NCBI GenBank assembly: GCA_963850765.1 | Contig: CAWKMN010000003.1 | Span: 186,001 to 250,000, forward strand | Reading direction: 5' to 3' | Length of the DNA stretch: 64,000 bases | Source of the DNA: CAWKMN01 sp963850765 | GTDB lineage: Bacteria > Chloroflexota > Anaerolineae > Aggregatilineales > Aggregatilineaceae | Shown: positions 7,820 to 17,425 of the stretch, piece by piece | Layout: the number at the start of each line of letters is the position of its first letter | Numbering within the stretch: position 1 is the first letter of the stretch | Translations under genes and position numbers: made by a program | The notes under the pieces: model-generated | What the model was told of the DNA's origin: nothing | What the model saw: only the letters and a program-made list of their open reading frames with translations | Databases searched by the model: none

Positions 7820-9394
7820 ATGGAAGAAAATCGCAAGCGCTGGTGGGGGTTAGTGTTCATCTGCGTGTCCCTGCTGATCATCAGCCTGGACAACACGATC
7901 CTCAACGTCGCACTGCCGTCTATTTCGCGCGATCTGGGGGCGGAAAACAGCCAACTGCAGTGGATCGTCGATGCCTACATTCTGGTCTTCGCGGCCCTGC
8001 TGCTGACGATGGGATCGATAGGTGACCGCATCGGGCGCAAGCGCATTTTGCAGTTTGGCGTGGCATGGTTCGGCGTGTTTTCGCTGATGGCGGCGCTTTC
8101 GACGTCGGTCAATATGCTGATCGCGGCGCGCGGCCTGCTCGGCTTAGGCGGGGCGATCATTATGCCGGCCACACTGTCGCTGATTACGGCCAGCTTCCGC
8201 GATCCTAAAGAGCGCGCCCAGGCCATCGCGATCTGGGCGGGTATCTTCGGGCTGGGGCTGGGTGTCGGCCCGCTCATCGGCGGGTATCTGTTGGAACGCT
8301 ATCACTGGAGTTCCGTGTTTTATCTGAACCTGCCGGTGGTCGCGGCCTCGCTGATCGGCGGCTATTTCTTCCTCGAAGAGTCGAAGGATGAGAACGCGCG
8401 CCGACCGGATCTTCCCGGTGTCGTACTGTCAATTACCGGGCTGTTCGCCCTGGTCTACGCCATCATTGAAGCGGGTGTCGATGGCTGGGGCGCGGATCAT
8501 GTGCTGATCGGGTTCGGCGTGGCGGCGGTGCTGCTGGCCATTTTCTTCTGGTGGGAAAGCCGTGCGAAAAATGCCATGCTGCCGATCTACCTGTTCCGCA
8601 ACCCGTCGTTCACGGGTGCGAACGTGGCGATGGCGCTGATGATGTTTGGCATGTTTGGCGTATTTTTCGCCATGAGCCAGTTCTTCCAGTCGGTGCAGGG
8701 CTATTCGGCGCTCGAATCCGGCGTTCGGATGTTCCCGATCTCGATCACGATCATGTTCACCGCCGGGATGTCAGCGCGGCTGGCGCAGCGGCTCGGCACC
8801 AAGCGCGCGGTGGGGTTGGGATTCCTGCTGGCGGCAGCGGGCATGCTGATCCTGTCGCAGGTGATGGAAGCCGGGGCTCCCTACGGGCAGATCCTGCTCG
8901 GTATGGTCGTCATGGCGGCGGGCATGGGCAGCGCGATGAGCCCGGCCACGAACTCGATCATGGGGTCGGTGCCGGTCAGCAAAGCCGGGGTTGGCTCGGC
9001 CATGAACGACACCACGCGCGAGATCGGCGGGGCGCTCGGTGTGGCCCTGCTCGGTACGATCATGAACAACACCTACCTGGATGAAGTCGCCGTGCTCAAG
9101 AGCCAGATTCCTTCGCAGGCGTATGACGTGGTCAGCAGCAGCATTCAGGGCGCGCACGCAATCGCCAACCAGATCGGCGGGCCGGTGGCGCAGGCGGTGA
9201 TCGACGTGGCGGACAAGGCGTTCGCGGCGGGCATGGCGGATGCAATGCTCATCGCGGCAGTCGTGATGGGAATCGCGTCGATCTTTACGCTGCTGGTGCT
9301 GCCGTCCGACATTCGCTGCATCGAAGTGGAATGCGAAGAGGAAGAGGTGTTCGAGGTCGGTAAACCGGAAATGGTGCCGGCCCCAGGCGACTAG
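7820..9394 (+). CDS. DHA2-family MFS drug:H+ antiporter (EmrB/QacA type)
   Basis: 524 residues with 14 predicted membrane helices, the size and topology of DHA2 exporters. Diagnostic motifs are LDNTILNVALPSISRDLG in helix 1 (the 14-helix motif D1) and GDRIGRKRIL in the loop between helices 2 and 3 (motif A). The C-terminus is acidic (EVECEEEEVFEVG). AGGAGAGAGA is a good ribosome site six bases or so before the ATG. A TetR-type operator copy lies 33 bases upstream of the start. It probably exports a hydrophobic toxic compound across the inner membrane, induced through the TetR protein two genes upstream. Confidence 0.93.
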   Translation: MEENRKRWWGLVFICVSLLIISLDNTILNVALPSISRDLGAENSQLQWIVDAYILVFAALLLTMGSIGDRIGRKRILQFGVAWFGVFSLMAALSTSVNMLIAARGLLGLGGAIIMPATLSLITASFRDPKERAQAIAIWAGIFGLGLGVGPLIGGYLLERYHWSSVFYLNLPVVAASLIGGYFFLEESKDENARRPDLPGVVLSITGLFALVYAIIEAGVDGWGADHVLIGFGVAAVLLAIFFWWESRAKNAMLPIYLFRNPSFTGANVAMALMMFGMFGVFFAMSQFFQSVQGYSALESGVRMFPISITIMFTAGMSARLAQRLGTKRAVGLGFLLAAAGMLILSQVMEAGAPYGQILLGMVVMAAGMGSAMSPATNSIMGSVPVSKAGVGSAMNDTTREIGGALGVALLGTIMNNTYLDEVAVLKSQIPSQAYDVVSSSIQGAHAIANQIGGPVAQAVIDVADKAFAAGMADAMLIAAVVMGIASIFTLLVLPSDIRCIEVECEEEEVFEVGKPEMVPAPGD

Positions 9395-9402
9395 GAATAG
9401 AT

Positions 9403-9575
9403 CACCACAGAGAACACAGAGGGCACAGAGAACCGGATGGAAAATGAGATAAAAGCAGGGCCTCACCCCCTCAGTCCCCCTCTCCAGCCGAGCTAGAGAG
9501 GAGGAAGAACGCCACTTTCTACTCGCTATCTGAGAGATACCCCAAAAACAGGCTGTCCCCGTGGGCGGCCTGTTT
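9403..9575. repeat. CACAGAG repeat, GC-rich hairpin and a small hairpin
   Basis: Between the efflux gene and the next gene: CACCACAGAGAACACAGAGG (9403-9422 and on to 9432), a GC-rich hairpin at 9461-9506 (CCCCCTCTCC…GAGAGGAG), and a hairpin AACAGGC…GCCTGTT at about 9548-9575 followed by TGTTG, which may end upstream transcription. Confidence 0.6.
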
Positions 9576-9623
9576 GTTGTATGATCGGAGTAGCACATCG
9601 ACAGGTGAGAAAGAGATGTAACC

Positions 9624-10643
9624 ATGTTGAAAGTGACTGTAAAAGAAGATGCGCTGGTGTTTGGTGAGCACTTTCGCATCACGTTTGAGCGCACGCTGCG
9701 CATCCCCGACGACGGCAAGACCTACCCGCTGCCGCCGAGCCTGGGGCATTTTCCGATTATGCAGGTGAAGGATTATCGCCGATCGCGTGCCGTCCGACTG
9801 GGCCGCACAGGGCGGCGTGTTTATCCCCATGTACCAGCGCGAGGCGCTGTGGATGCGCTTCCAGGGGCGGCACTGGAAGCCGAACGCGGTCAAGGTTGGC
9901 GATCGGAAAGATCAATGCTGTGTCCGGCAAGCCGTGGACCCAGGAGCTCGGTGGGGATAAGCAGGATTACATGGTATGCCCACCGCAGCCCTGGCTGGAC
10001 GGCATCAACGCGGGCAAGGATATGATCCGGCAGTTTGTCGCCATGCCGCTGGGGATGGGCTACACGGTCGAGGGTCAGATCACCGGCGAAGAACGGTTCG
10101 GCGGCATCCAGATCATGGTCTTCGAGCCGAAGCCGGGCAAGTTCCCCGACCAGCCGCCGCGGATGGGAAGGGAAATGTATCGTGGGGCCGTCGCGTTCTC
10201 GATGGCCGGTACGGCCGTCCCGCGCCTGGCGCAAGGCGGGTGCGGAGATGGGACTCGGTGCCGGGGGCAAGATGAAGCAGAAGATCTACCCGGACGAGCA
10301 TGGGATCGAGACGTGGGATGTGTCTGATTACGGGCGTGTGTATGTCCACATCGTCAACAGTATGATGTACCGCGAGATCACCGGGGAAGAGCCGCCGCCC
10401 ACGCCGATCAGCGCCAAGCTGTACGCGAAGCACGGGTACCCCTGGTTCGATCTGTACGACGAGAAGATGGGCGACGTGGCCGCGCCGGACAATTTGCAGG
10501 GCGTGAAGTCCGTCAAGGAGATGGACCGGGACAAGGGATTCGCTCCACAGCAGGACGACGAGTCGGTGGACGTGCCGCCGGACAAAATTGTCAAGTACCC
10601 GATGCCGGAAGATGTGGACGAAGTTGAGGACGGCGACTGGTAA
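9624..10643 (+). pseudogene. Conserved protein of unknown function, at least three frameshifts
   Basis: One protein of about 340 residues is spread over three frames. It begins MLKVTVKEDALVFGEHF and passes through IPMYQREALWMRF, AIGKINAVSGKPW and YMVCPPQPWLDGINAG. It ends in GAGGKMKQKIYPDEHGIETW, YGRVYVHIVNSMMYREITGE and YPWFDLYDEKMGD. The pieces join smoothly if single-base errors are assumed near 9775, 9895 and 10150-10240. The tail is acidic. From memory it resembles a widespread uncharacterised bacterial family; no catalytic motif or membrane segment was recognised. It is convergent with the glycosyltransferase gene 9 bases downstream. Confidence 0.7.
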
Positions 10644-10652
10644 GCTGGCAGC

Positions 10653-11816
10653 TTACGGCCGCGGCTGGTCGAGCAGATCCGCAAAGAAGGCGGCGGTCTT
10701 CGCGGCGATCGTCTCCCAGCTAAACTGGCAGGCGAGTTCGCGGGCGCGGCTGCCGAGGTCCTCGCGCAGTTCGGGGTTATAGGCCAGATCCTCGATCGCG
10801 ATGCTCAGCGCCGTGGGGGAGTCGGGTGGGATCAGCCGGACGTGTTCGGTTCCGATCAGTTCCGGCATACCGACCTGCGGATAGGTGGTGATGATCGGGC
10901 AGCCGTGCGCCAGCGCCGCCATCAGACTGCCGCGCCGGAAGGAAACGCCATCCCGGAAGGGCAGGGCGATGATGTCCGACGCGAGGAGGTGCCCGCTCAC
11001 GGCCGCGTTATCCACAAAACCTGTCCAGCGAATATGCTCGTGCAGACCAAGCTCATCGATCATCTGATCCACTTCCTGCGCGTAGACGATATTGGCAGGA
11101 TCGCTGGTGCCCGTGCGCCCGCCGATCATCAGCAGCTTGACCGGGAGCTTGTTGTTCCGCGCGATGCGGATGCCTTGCAGCAGCGTATCGATCCCCTTGC
11201 TGGCATTGAGAAAACCGAAGTAGCCCACCACAATATCATCCGGCCCAAAGCCAAGCGCGGTGCGCCAGACGGTCCGGTTGTAATCGGCGGCAAGCTGCGG
11301 CGTGATGTTGGAGCCAATGGGGATATGGCGCAAGCTGGCGATCGAACGCTCGGAGGCGAGCCGCTGTTCATCACCGCGATTGGTGACGATCACGCCGTCG
11401 CTGCTGCGGGCGAGCGTCAGCACGGCCTGATAGCGCAGCGGGCCGGCTTTGGGGAACAGATAGGGCACCAGCAGATCGTGAAAGGTCGTGACGACGCGCA
11501 CGTTATCGAGCCGGACGGGCAGAATATGCACAAACGCGGCCATGTTGAATGCCGCCGCCTGATACTGGATATTCACGATGTCGAGCTTCTGCGCCTGCGC
11601 CCAGCGGCGAATCCGGCTGAGCGTGCCCCAGCCCCAGGTATGCGCGTCGGCGGTGACATGGGCGGGTGTGTGCGAGAGGCCATTGGCCGCGCGATGATCG
11701 GTGAATACAAACACGTCGTGGCCGAGCGAGACCAGCCCGCGCGCGAGTTCCTGCGTAAACGCGCCCACGCCGCCCTGCATGGGCGGGTATTCACCCGTGA
11801 TCTGTCCAATGCGCAT
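10653..11816 (-). CDS. Glycosyltransferase family 4 (GT-B fold)
   Basis: 387 residues with the two Rossmann-like domains of GT4 enzymes. The N-terminal acceptor region contains GEYPPMQGGVGAFTQELARG. The donor-binding domain has VGYFGFLNASKGIDTLLQGI, and near residue 290 FRRGSLMAALAHGCPIITT replaces the usual E-x7-E region. GT4 enzymes transfer hexoses from nucleotide sugars to lipids or growing polysaccharides on the cytoplasmic membrane face. Its start lies 10 bases after the stop of the GT2 gene, so the two are probably co-transcribed and act in the same surface glycan pathway. Confidence 0.9.
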   Translation of the reverse strand: MRIGQITGEYPPMQGGVGAFTQELARGLVSLGHDVFVFTDHRAANGLSHTPAHVTADAHTWGWGTLSRIRRWAQAQKLDIVNIQYQAAAFNMAAFVHILPVRLDNVRVVTTFHDLLVPYLFPKAGPLRYQAVLTLARSSDGVIVTNRGDEQRLASERSIASLRHIPIGSNITPQLAADYNRTVWRTALGFGPDDIVVGYFGFLNASKGIDTLLQGIRIARNNKLPVKLLMIGGRTGTSDPANIVYAQEVDQMIDELGLHEHIRWTGFVDNAAVSGHLLASDIIALPFRDGVSFRRGSLMAALAHGCPIITTYPQVGMPELIGTEHVRLIPPDSPTALSIAIEDLAYNPELREDLGSRARELACQFSWETIAAKTAAFFADLLDQPRP

Positions 11817-11826
11817 GATGGCTCGT

Positions 11827-12780
11827 TTATCCCTTGCTCAGAGCGCGGATTACCCGGAGATAGGTCTGGATGCGCTGCGTCCGCATGGGGCGTTGGTTCC
11901 CCAGCAGCGCCTTGCCGCCCTCTGACATGATCTGTGCCCCGTAGCTTAACAGCAAGAACCCCCGCAGAGCAAGGGCCAATCCCCGCCCGTGAAATTTGCG
12001 GTAATAGCGCAGTTTGCTGCGCTGGAAATGAATATGCTTGTTGGCCTCGACCTGCCCGGTGCTCTGCCCGCCGTAATGCGTGATGCGCGCACCGCCCACA
12101 TAGACCACGCGCCAGCCGTGCTGCCGGGCACGGCGGCACCAGTCCGTCTCCTCAAAGAACATCACGTAACCCTCGTCCAGCGGGCCGATCTGCTCGTAGA
12201 CCTCGCGGCGGGCGATCAGCGCGCAGCCCTGCACCCAATCCACATCAAAGGTGCCGTCGTCGGGCTGATCGGTCACGTAATAGTGATCGAGCCAGCGTTT
12301 GGGCGCGTAGCCCTGGAGCCAGGTGCTCTCGAAGAATCCGGTCAGCGGGCGCAGGAAGCGCCGCCGGGTGGATTGGGTGGTGCCGTCGGCGTTGAGCACA
12401 CGCGGACCGACGATCCCCACGTCCGGGTGATCGTCCAGATAGCGGATCAGCCGGTTGAGCGCGTCGCCATGCACGACCGTATCGGGGTTGAGCAGCATCA
12501 GGTGGCGGCCATGCGCCTGGGCCAGGGCGATGTTGTTGCCGCGCGTAAAGCCCACGTTGCCGGGTTCCGCGATCAGCCGCACCCACGGAAAGCGCTGGCG
12601 GACCATTTCCGCGCTGCCATCGCTGCTGGCCGAGTCCACGACGATCACCTCGACACAAGGTGATTCCGTAGGGGATTCGTTCTGCTTAAGCTGTATCGGC
12701 GCGGTAGCGATGCTGTCCAGGCAGGCGGCGAGCAGATCGCGCACGTTCCAGCTTACGATGATGATCGAGAGGTCGGTCAA
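11827..12780 (-). CDS. Glycosyltransferase family 2, rhamnosyltransferase-like
   Basis: 317 residues. The N-terminal GT-A domain starts LSIIIVSWNVRDLLAACLDS; the metal-binding DxD equivalent is LLNPDTVV at about residue 97; the acceptor-side motif VQGCALIARREVYEQIGPLD is followed by FFEETDWCRRARQHGW, both typical of WbbL/RfbF-like enzymes that extend cell-wall or O-antigen chains. The start appears to be TTG, preceded by AAGG about 11 bases upstream. The C-terminal 70 residues are basic with a hydrophobic stretch (ALRGFLLLSYGAQI) that may associate with the membrane. Confidence 0.9.
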   Translation of the reverse strand: MTDLSIIIVSWNVRDLLAACLDSIATAPIQLKQNESPTESPCVEVIVVDSASSDGSAEMVRQRFPWVRLIAEPGNVGFTRGNNIALAQAHGRHLMLLNPDTVVHGDALNRLIRYLDDHPDVGIVGPRVLNADGTTQSTRRRFLRPLTGFFESTWLQGYAPKRWLDHYYVTDQPDDGTFDVDWVQGCALIARREVYEQIGPLDEGYVMFFEETDWCRRARQHGWRVVYVGGARITHYGGQSTGQVEANKHIHFQRSKLRYYRKFHGRGLALALRGFLLLSYGAQIMSEGGKALLGNQRPMRTQRIQTYLRVIRALSKG

Positions 12781-12930
12781 ACAGGTTTTTTCCTTAGGAT
12801 GCTTTCGTGACGCGTCAGGATTTTACCAGGATTTTACAGATCGCCAGAAGTTCCTTCACATTTAGCGCCGATAATCAGGACAATCCTAACTTTGAGATGC
12901 TGGCTAAATCATTCGATCAAGGAGAATATC

Positions 12931-13809
12931 ATGCAGAAGTGGACAGTTCGTGTTGGTGCGGTGCTGTTGGTGGTTATTGTGGCGGTGAGCGCGGTGGGGA
13001 TCGCGGGTGCGCAGGGGCCGGATAATCCGCGTGGGCCGCGCCAGGGCTGGTCGCAGAACTGGCAGCAGGGAGCTATGTTCCAGGCAATGCGACAGAACGG
13101 GTTTGTGCCCGAAATTCTTCAGGCGCTTGAAGACGCGACGGGCCTGACCCGACAGGATGTGGTGCCGCTGCTGCGCGACGGCCAGACCTTCAACGAGATC
13201 CTGGCGGCTAACGACATCGATCCGCAGGTGGTAATTGACGTGGTGACGGGCGTGATCACGGAGGAGCTGGATCAGGCGGTGGCGGATGGCCGCATCACCG
13301 AGGAACGCAAGGCGGAGATCCTGGCAAATTTGCCGGATCGTCTGGATACGTTGATGAATACTACGCTGTCCGATGGCCCGATCCGCGATCGCATTCATGC
13401 GCGGCTCGACACCACGTTGATCGGCGTGCTGGCCGAGATGGCCGGGGTTGAGGTGGGCGACGTGGCGAGGGACGCCTTCACGCCGCCGTCGCTGGCCGAG
13501 ATTGCGGCCGAGCATGGGCTTGATCCTGACGCCATCATCGCGGAGACCGAGCAGCGTGTCACCGACGAGGTCAACGCAGCCGTGGCCGATGGCAGCCTGA
13601 GCCAGGATGAGGCTGACGCCATTCTGGACGGTCTGCACGATCGGCTGGTCGAGCGGTTCAACGCGCCGTTTCGTCCGTTTATGTGGGCCCGCATGGACGG
13701 GTTCGGCGGGATGATGGGGCAGCGCGGCGGCTTCGCGGGTGGCATGATGGACGGTCGCGGCGGGTTCTTCGGCGGGATGATGGGCGGTCGCGGTGGCCGG
13801 ATGAATTAG
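12931..13809 (+). CDS. Secreted protein with helical repeats and Gly/Met-rich tail
   Basis: The start at 12931 is chosen because AAGGAG lies just upstream. The N-terminus (QKWTVRVGAVLLVVIVAVSA…GAQG) is a signal peptide. Two similar helical units follow, each with an acidic pattern such as ADGSLSQDEADAILDGLHDR. The last 45 residues are Gly/Met/Arg-rich with repeated GGMM units. This organisation is seen in many Chloroflexota and Firmicutes secreted proteins of unknown role; the Met-rich tail could bind copper or interact with surfaces, but that is speculation. 292 residues; it stands alone. Confidence 0.8.
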   Translation: MQKWTVRVGAVLLVVIVAVSAVGIAGAQGPDNPRGPRQGWSQNWQQGAMFQAMRQNGFVPEILQALEDATGLTRQDVVPLLRDGQTFNEILAANDIDPQVVIDVVTGVITEELDQAVADGRITEERKAEILANLPDRLDTLMNTTLSDGPIRDRIHARLDTTLIGVLAEMAGVEVGDVARDAFTPPSLAEIAAEHGLDPDAIIAETEQRVTDEVNAAVADGSLSQDEADAILDGLHDRLVERFNAPFRPFMWARMDGFGGMMGQRGGFAGGMMDGRGGFFGGMMGGRGGRMN

Positions 13810-13830
13810 GCGCGGTTAGCTGCGGGTTTT

Positions 13831-13964
13831 ACCTCACCCCCCGTCCCCCTCTCCACGCGCGGAGAGGGGGAGCCGATTCAATCGGTAGGGCGGGGTAACA
13901 GGCCCGCCTCTACATTCTCTCTTCCCCTCATATATCTCTGCGCTCTCGGCGTCTCTGCGGTTCA
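13831..13964. repeat. GC-rich hairpin, REP-like palindrome and CTCTGCG repeat
   Basis: Three dispersed repeats in a row: the CCCCCTCTCCACGCGCGGAG hairpin (13831-13874), GTAGGGCGGGG…CCCGCCTCTAC (13885-13913) and TCTCTGCG…GTCTCTGCGGTTC (about 13935-13964). They fill the space between convergent genes and may terminate both. Confidence 0.7.
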
Positions 13965-13974
13965 GGTTTTGCCG

Positions 13975-15189
13975 TCAAATCGCCCCCTCGGCGCGGGCGC
14001 GTGCGATCGCAACGTCATCCATGCCAAGGACCTCGCCCAGGATCTCGTCGGTGTGTTCGCCCAACCTGGGCGGCGGGCGGCGCACCGCGGACGGCGTCTC
14101 GGAGAACGGCACGGGCGGACCCACCAGCCGCAGCGCGGAATCCGCCGACTTCACGATCAGGCCGCGCGCCTGCACCTGGGGATCGTCCAGAGCGGCGGAC
14201 ACATCATGGATCGGCCCGGCGGGGATACCGGCGGCCAGCAGACGCTCGACCCACTCGGCGGTGGGGCGGGTGATGAAGATTGCTTGCAGGATCGGGATCA
14301 GCACGGCACGGTGCTCGACGCGGGCGGGATTGGTGGCGAAGCGCGGATCGTCGGACAGATCGGGCCGGTCCAGCAGGGCGCACAGCTTCGCGAACTGCCC
14401 ATCGCTGCCGCACGCCAGGACAAACGCGCCATCTGCCGCGTCGAACGTCTGGTAAGGCACGATATTGGGGTGCTGGTTGCCATAGCGGATGGGAGCCTGC
14501 CCGGACACGAGATAGTTGCTGGCGACGTTGACCAGCGCGGCGATCTGCGTATCCAGCAGGGATACGTCGATATGCTGGCCGTGCCCGGTCTGTTCGGCAT
14601 GGCGGACGGCGGCGAGAATGGACGTAGACGCGAACAGCCCCGCGATCACGTCCGAGATCGCCACACCGATCTTGTAGGGCGGCCCGTCTTCCGGCCCGGT
14701 GATCGACATGAGGCCGCTCATCGCCTGGACGACATAATCATAACCGGGGCGGTCGCGGTAGGGGCCGGTCTGGCCAAAGCCGGTGATGCTGCAATATACC
14801 AGAGCCGGGATTGATCGGGCGCAGATCGTCGTAACCCAGGCCGAAGCTCGCCATCTGCCCGACGGTGAAATTCTCGACCAGCACGTGACAGCGCGTGGCC
14901 AGTTGGCGGGCCAGATCGCGCCCGGCGGTGCTTTTCAGATTTAGCGTGATGCTGCGCTTGTTGCGATTGACGCTCGACATAATAGGCGCTCTGGCGCTCG
15001 GCGCTTCGGCGCTTGCCGGTCATGCCAGGGTGGTCCCCATTGGCGCGTACCGTCGCCGCTGCCCGGCTGCTCGACCTTGATCACGTCCGCGCCCATGTCG
15101 CCCAGGAGCATGGTGCAAAACGGCCCGGCGAGAATCCGCGAAAAGTCCAGCACGCGCAGCCCATCCAGCGCGGTGTTTGATGCCGTCAT
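13975..15189 (-). pseudogene. CaiB/BaiF family CoA-transferase (frameshifted)
   Basis: A class III CoA-transferase of about 400 residues. The N-terminus GLRVLDFSRILAGPFCTMLL and GADVIKVEQPGSGD is canonical and includes the CoA-binding area. SVNRNKRSITLNLKS and YDYVVQAMSGLMSITGPEDG (the family's GYD…QA.SG motif) are in other frames. The C-terminal part runs from DGPPYKIGVAISDVIAGLFA to RPPPRLGEHTDEIL. Frame changes lie between about 15040 and 14985 and near 14808. These enzymes move CoA between carboxylic acids; the substrate cannot be told from sequence, and no linked acyl-CoA genes are present. It is flanked by repeats on both sides. Confidence 0.8.
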
Positions 15190-15222
15190 AATCCACTAAC
15201 TCCGTTGAAAACAGAAAAGCAT

Positions 15223-15351
15223 TCCACCACAGAGAACACAGAGAGCACAGAGTTTTTAAGGAAAAGAAGAGAGAAGAACCCTTTGGAGCCGACTTTTTCT
15301 CTCCTTTCTTCTTCGATAATCTCTGTGTCCTCTGCGTCTCTGCGGTTCAAT
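15223..15351. repeat. CACAGAG hairpin element
   Basis: The left arm CCACAGAGAACACAGAGAGC and the right arm CTCTGTGTCCTCTGCGTCTC (to 15351) are inverted copies about 70 bases apart, with a purine-rich centre. Spurious peptides with TTENTEST arise from translating this element. Other copies lie near 9403, 13935, 15902-16088, 44867 and 49455. Confidence 0.75.
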
Positions 15352-15413
15352 CTTTTTCTAAAAACAAAGCGACCCGATGGCCGCTCTGTTGTACCCTGTT
15401 ACACGGGAAAAAA

Positions 15414-15815
15414 CTACTCCTGCCCACCGCCCTCGTCGTCGCGGATGATTTCGATCGTCACGTCCATCACGAAGCCCGCCAGCGCGCTCAGCGCAATGGT
15501 CCACGGGGCGGTGATCGCGAAGACGCCGCCCGCCACCACGCCAACGGTCAGGGGGATTTCGAGCAGATACTTGCCGTTCTTGTCCTTGACGCGCAGGGTG
15601 CGCACATTACCTTCGCGGATCAATTCGCGCACGCGCTGGACCAACTGCCGGCCCTCGACCTCGATCTCTTCCACGATGGTCCGGCTGCCGGTGTCGGTCT
15701 GCGGTTCCTTCGGCTGGGATTCGGATTGGGCTGCCATTTCGGCTACTCCTTCTGTGAGTTTGAGCACAGCCAGCGCCTTGCCAACGGTTTTGAGTGTGTT
15801 AAAAACAGTCATCAT
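15414..15815 (-). CDS. DUF4342 domain-containing protein
   Basis: 133 residues. The C-terminal 85 residues match the DUF4342 pattern: VEEIEVEGRQLVQRVRELIR, RTLRVKDKNGKYLLEIPLTV, then a hydrophobic hairpin (GVVAGGVFAITAPWTIALSAL) and an acidic end. The family is a small, probably membrane-associated protein of unknown function. Two starts are possible: the ATG at 15815 with GGAG before CACTC, or the ATG at 15737 with AAGGAG nine bases upstream, which would give only the DUF4342 part. Confidence 0.85.
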   Translation of the reverse strand: MMTVFNTLKTVGKALAVLKLTEGVAEMAAQSESQPKEPQTDTGSRTIVEEIEVEGRQLVQRVRELIREGNVRTLRVKDKNGKYLLEIPLTVGVVAGGVFAITAPWTIALSALAGFVMDVTIEIIRDDEGGGQE

Positions 15816-15901
15816 GAGTGCTCCGTCTCGACGTCATCTACCAGAATATACGGATAACCTGCTGATCGTCGCGCGACGCCAGCAAGCCGAGTAAAAAGAC
15901 T

Positions 15902-16088
15902 GAACCGCAGAGACGCAGAGAGCGCAGAGATTTCAACTGAGATTTCAAAGGAGAAAAATCAGGGCGGACACAGGGGTCCGCCCCTACGATTCGCCCGATG
16001 GATTTTGGAGACAGGTAAACTCAGGGGGCGCCTCTGCTTCTCTCTTTCGTTTAGTTTTCCTCTGCGCTCTCTGTGTCCTCTGTGGTAA
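15902..16088. repeat. CACAGAG hairpin with nested REP-like palindrome
   Basis: Arms at 15902-15931 (GAACCGCAGAGACGCAGAGA) and 16058-16088 (CTCTGCGCTCTCTGTGTCCT) are inverted copies. Between them at 15961-15988 is AGGGCGGACACAGGGGTCCG ending CCCCTAC, a REP-like palindrome that recurs almost unchanged at 59856-59882. Confidence 0.75.
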
Positions 16089-16094
16089 ATCTCT

Positions 16095-17259
16095 TTATGG
16101 GCAGGTGAAATTGGCGTGATCGGACTGCTGGCTGAGCGTGAAAAACACGTGACGCCCATCTACCCTCGCAGCCAAGCCGGAAGTAGTAATACTCGGTGAC
16201 CGGCGGATTGAGCACGGCGAGAATCGCGGCAAGGCTGGGCGATGCGATCGGGCCGGGCGGCAGTCCCTCATTGAGATAGGTGCTGTAGGACTGGTTCGGG
16301 ACGCCGGACAGGCCGTAGTAGTCAGCCTGCGTGATCTGCGGCCAGTAGTTGCCCGCTTCGCGCGTGTCCCCGATGGCATACTGCACGGTCGGATCGGCGT
16401 CGAGGCGCATGGGCAGGCGCAGCCGGTTGAGATAGACCGAGGCGATCATGCCCATTTCCTCGGTCACGGCGGCTTCGCGCTGGACGATCGCGGCCAGCGT
16501 CACGACCTCGTACATGGTCAGATCCTGCGCGGTGGCCTGCTGATACAATTCGCCTGTCACATGGTCGTTGAAATTCTGGAGCAGCGCATCACGCAGTTCG
16601 AGCGCCGTGATGCCCGGCTTGAGCCGGTAATCGTCCGGGAACATGAACCCTTCCAGCGAGGGCGGCTGGTTGTTGCTCAGCCGGTCGGGGATGCCCATCT
16701 GCGCCTTGAATTCCGGCGGGATCGGCGCGCCCGGCCCGACGACATTCAGAAATTCCTGGCCGGAAAAATCGAGCAGCGTGTTGTTCTCGACCGCGAACTG
16801 CGCCACTTCTTCGATGCGCCAGCCCGCCAGCGTGCGGAACTGGATCGAGGCGACGCTGGCATCGGTCAGGGCGTAGGCGATCTCTTCCATTGTCTGCGTC
16901 TGCTGAAGATAATAGATGCCGGTTTCAAGCTGCCGGTCCAACCCATGATAGCGCGCGTAATCGACAAACAGGTCCGCATCGGTGATCAGCCCTTCGGCCA
17001 GCAGGTTCAGCCCGATGGCATAGGGGGAGTCGCCGGGTTGCACCTCAAATTCGCGGAAGCGCTCATCGGAGCCGGCGGGGGAGGTCAGCGTATCTTCGTT
17101 GCGCGTCAGGATGATCTTGAGCCGGATGGCCGTGACCGGGTTCAACCCTTCCTGGCGGGCCCACAGGTACAGGCCACCGCCCACCACGCACGCGACGAGA
17201 AACAGGGCCAGCGCGATCACGATCAGCACGGCGAGACACGAACGGGTAGACGTCTGCAT
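16095..17259 (-). CDS. mltG: Endolytic murein transglycosylase MltG (frameshifted near the end)
   Basis: A membrane-anchored lytic transglycosylase of the YceG/MltG family, which cleaves nascent peptidoglycan. A hydrophobic N-terminal helix (LAVLIVIALALFLVACVVGG) is followed by the LysM-like region FEVQPGDSPYAIGLNLLAEG. The YceG domain has the family signature EVVTLAAIVQREAAVTEEMG, with the catalytic Glu within it, and LDADPTVQYAIGD. The frame shifts at about 16180, after VTEYYYF; the expected end GRHVFFTLSQQSDHANF is in another frame and stops at 16095. Without correction it would read into the CACAGAG repeat. GGAG lies nine bases before the ATG. Preceded by ruvX, a common pairing. Confidence 0.9.
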
Positions 17260-17373
17260 ATGAATTACTCCATCGTGTGTAGTACACCGGGGATTATAGG
17301 CGCAAACCGGGCGGATCGGAAAGTGGTTGTCAGATGGCGTATGACGGAGACCGTAGCGCGGTGGTATAGAAAG

Positions 17374-17394
17374 GCCGCCAGTGATTCTGGCGGC
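17374..17394 (-). terminator. Hairpin terminator after the lysine-rich ORF
   Basis: An 8-bp perfect stem GCCGCCAG/CTGGCGGC with a five-base loop. Read on the minus strand it is followed by CTTTCTAT, a weak T-run. It lies 31 bases beyond the stop of the small ORF at 17426-17500. Confidence 0.55.
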
Positions 17395-17425
17395 TGTCAG
17401 GCTTGTAACTTGAAGAGGACTTCAA

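Noticed and set aside
15205..15894. Plus-strand frame starting MKTEKHSTTENTESTE
   Set aside because: The opening is a translated CACAGAG repeat and the rest is antisense to the DUF4342 gene.
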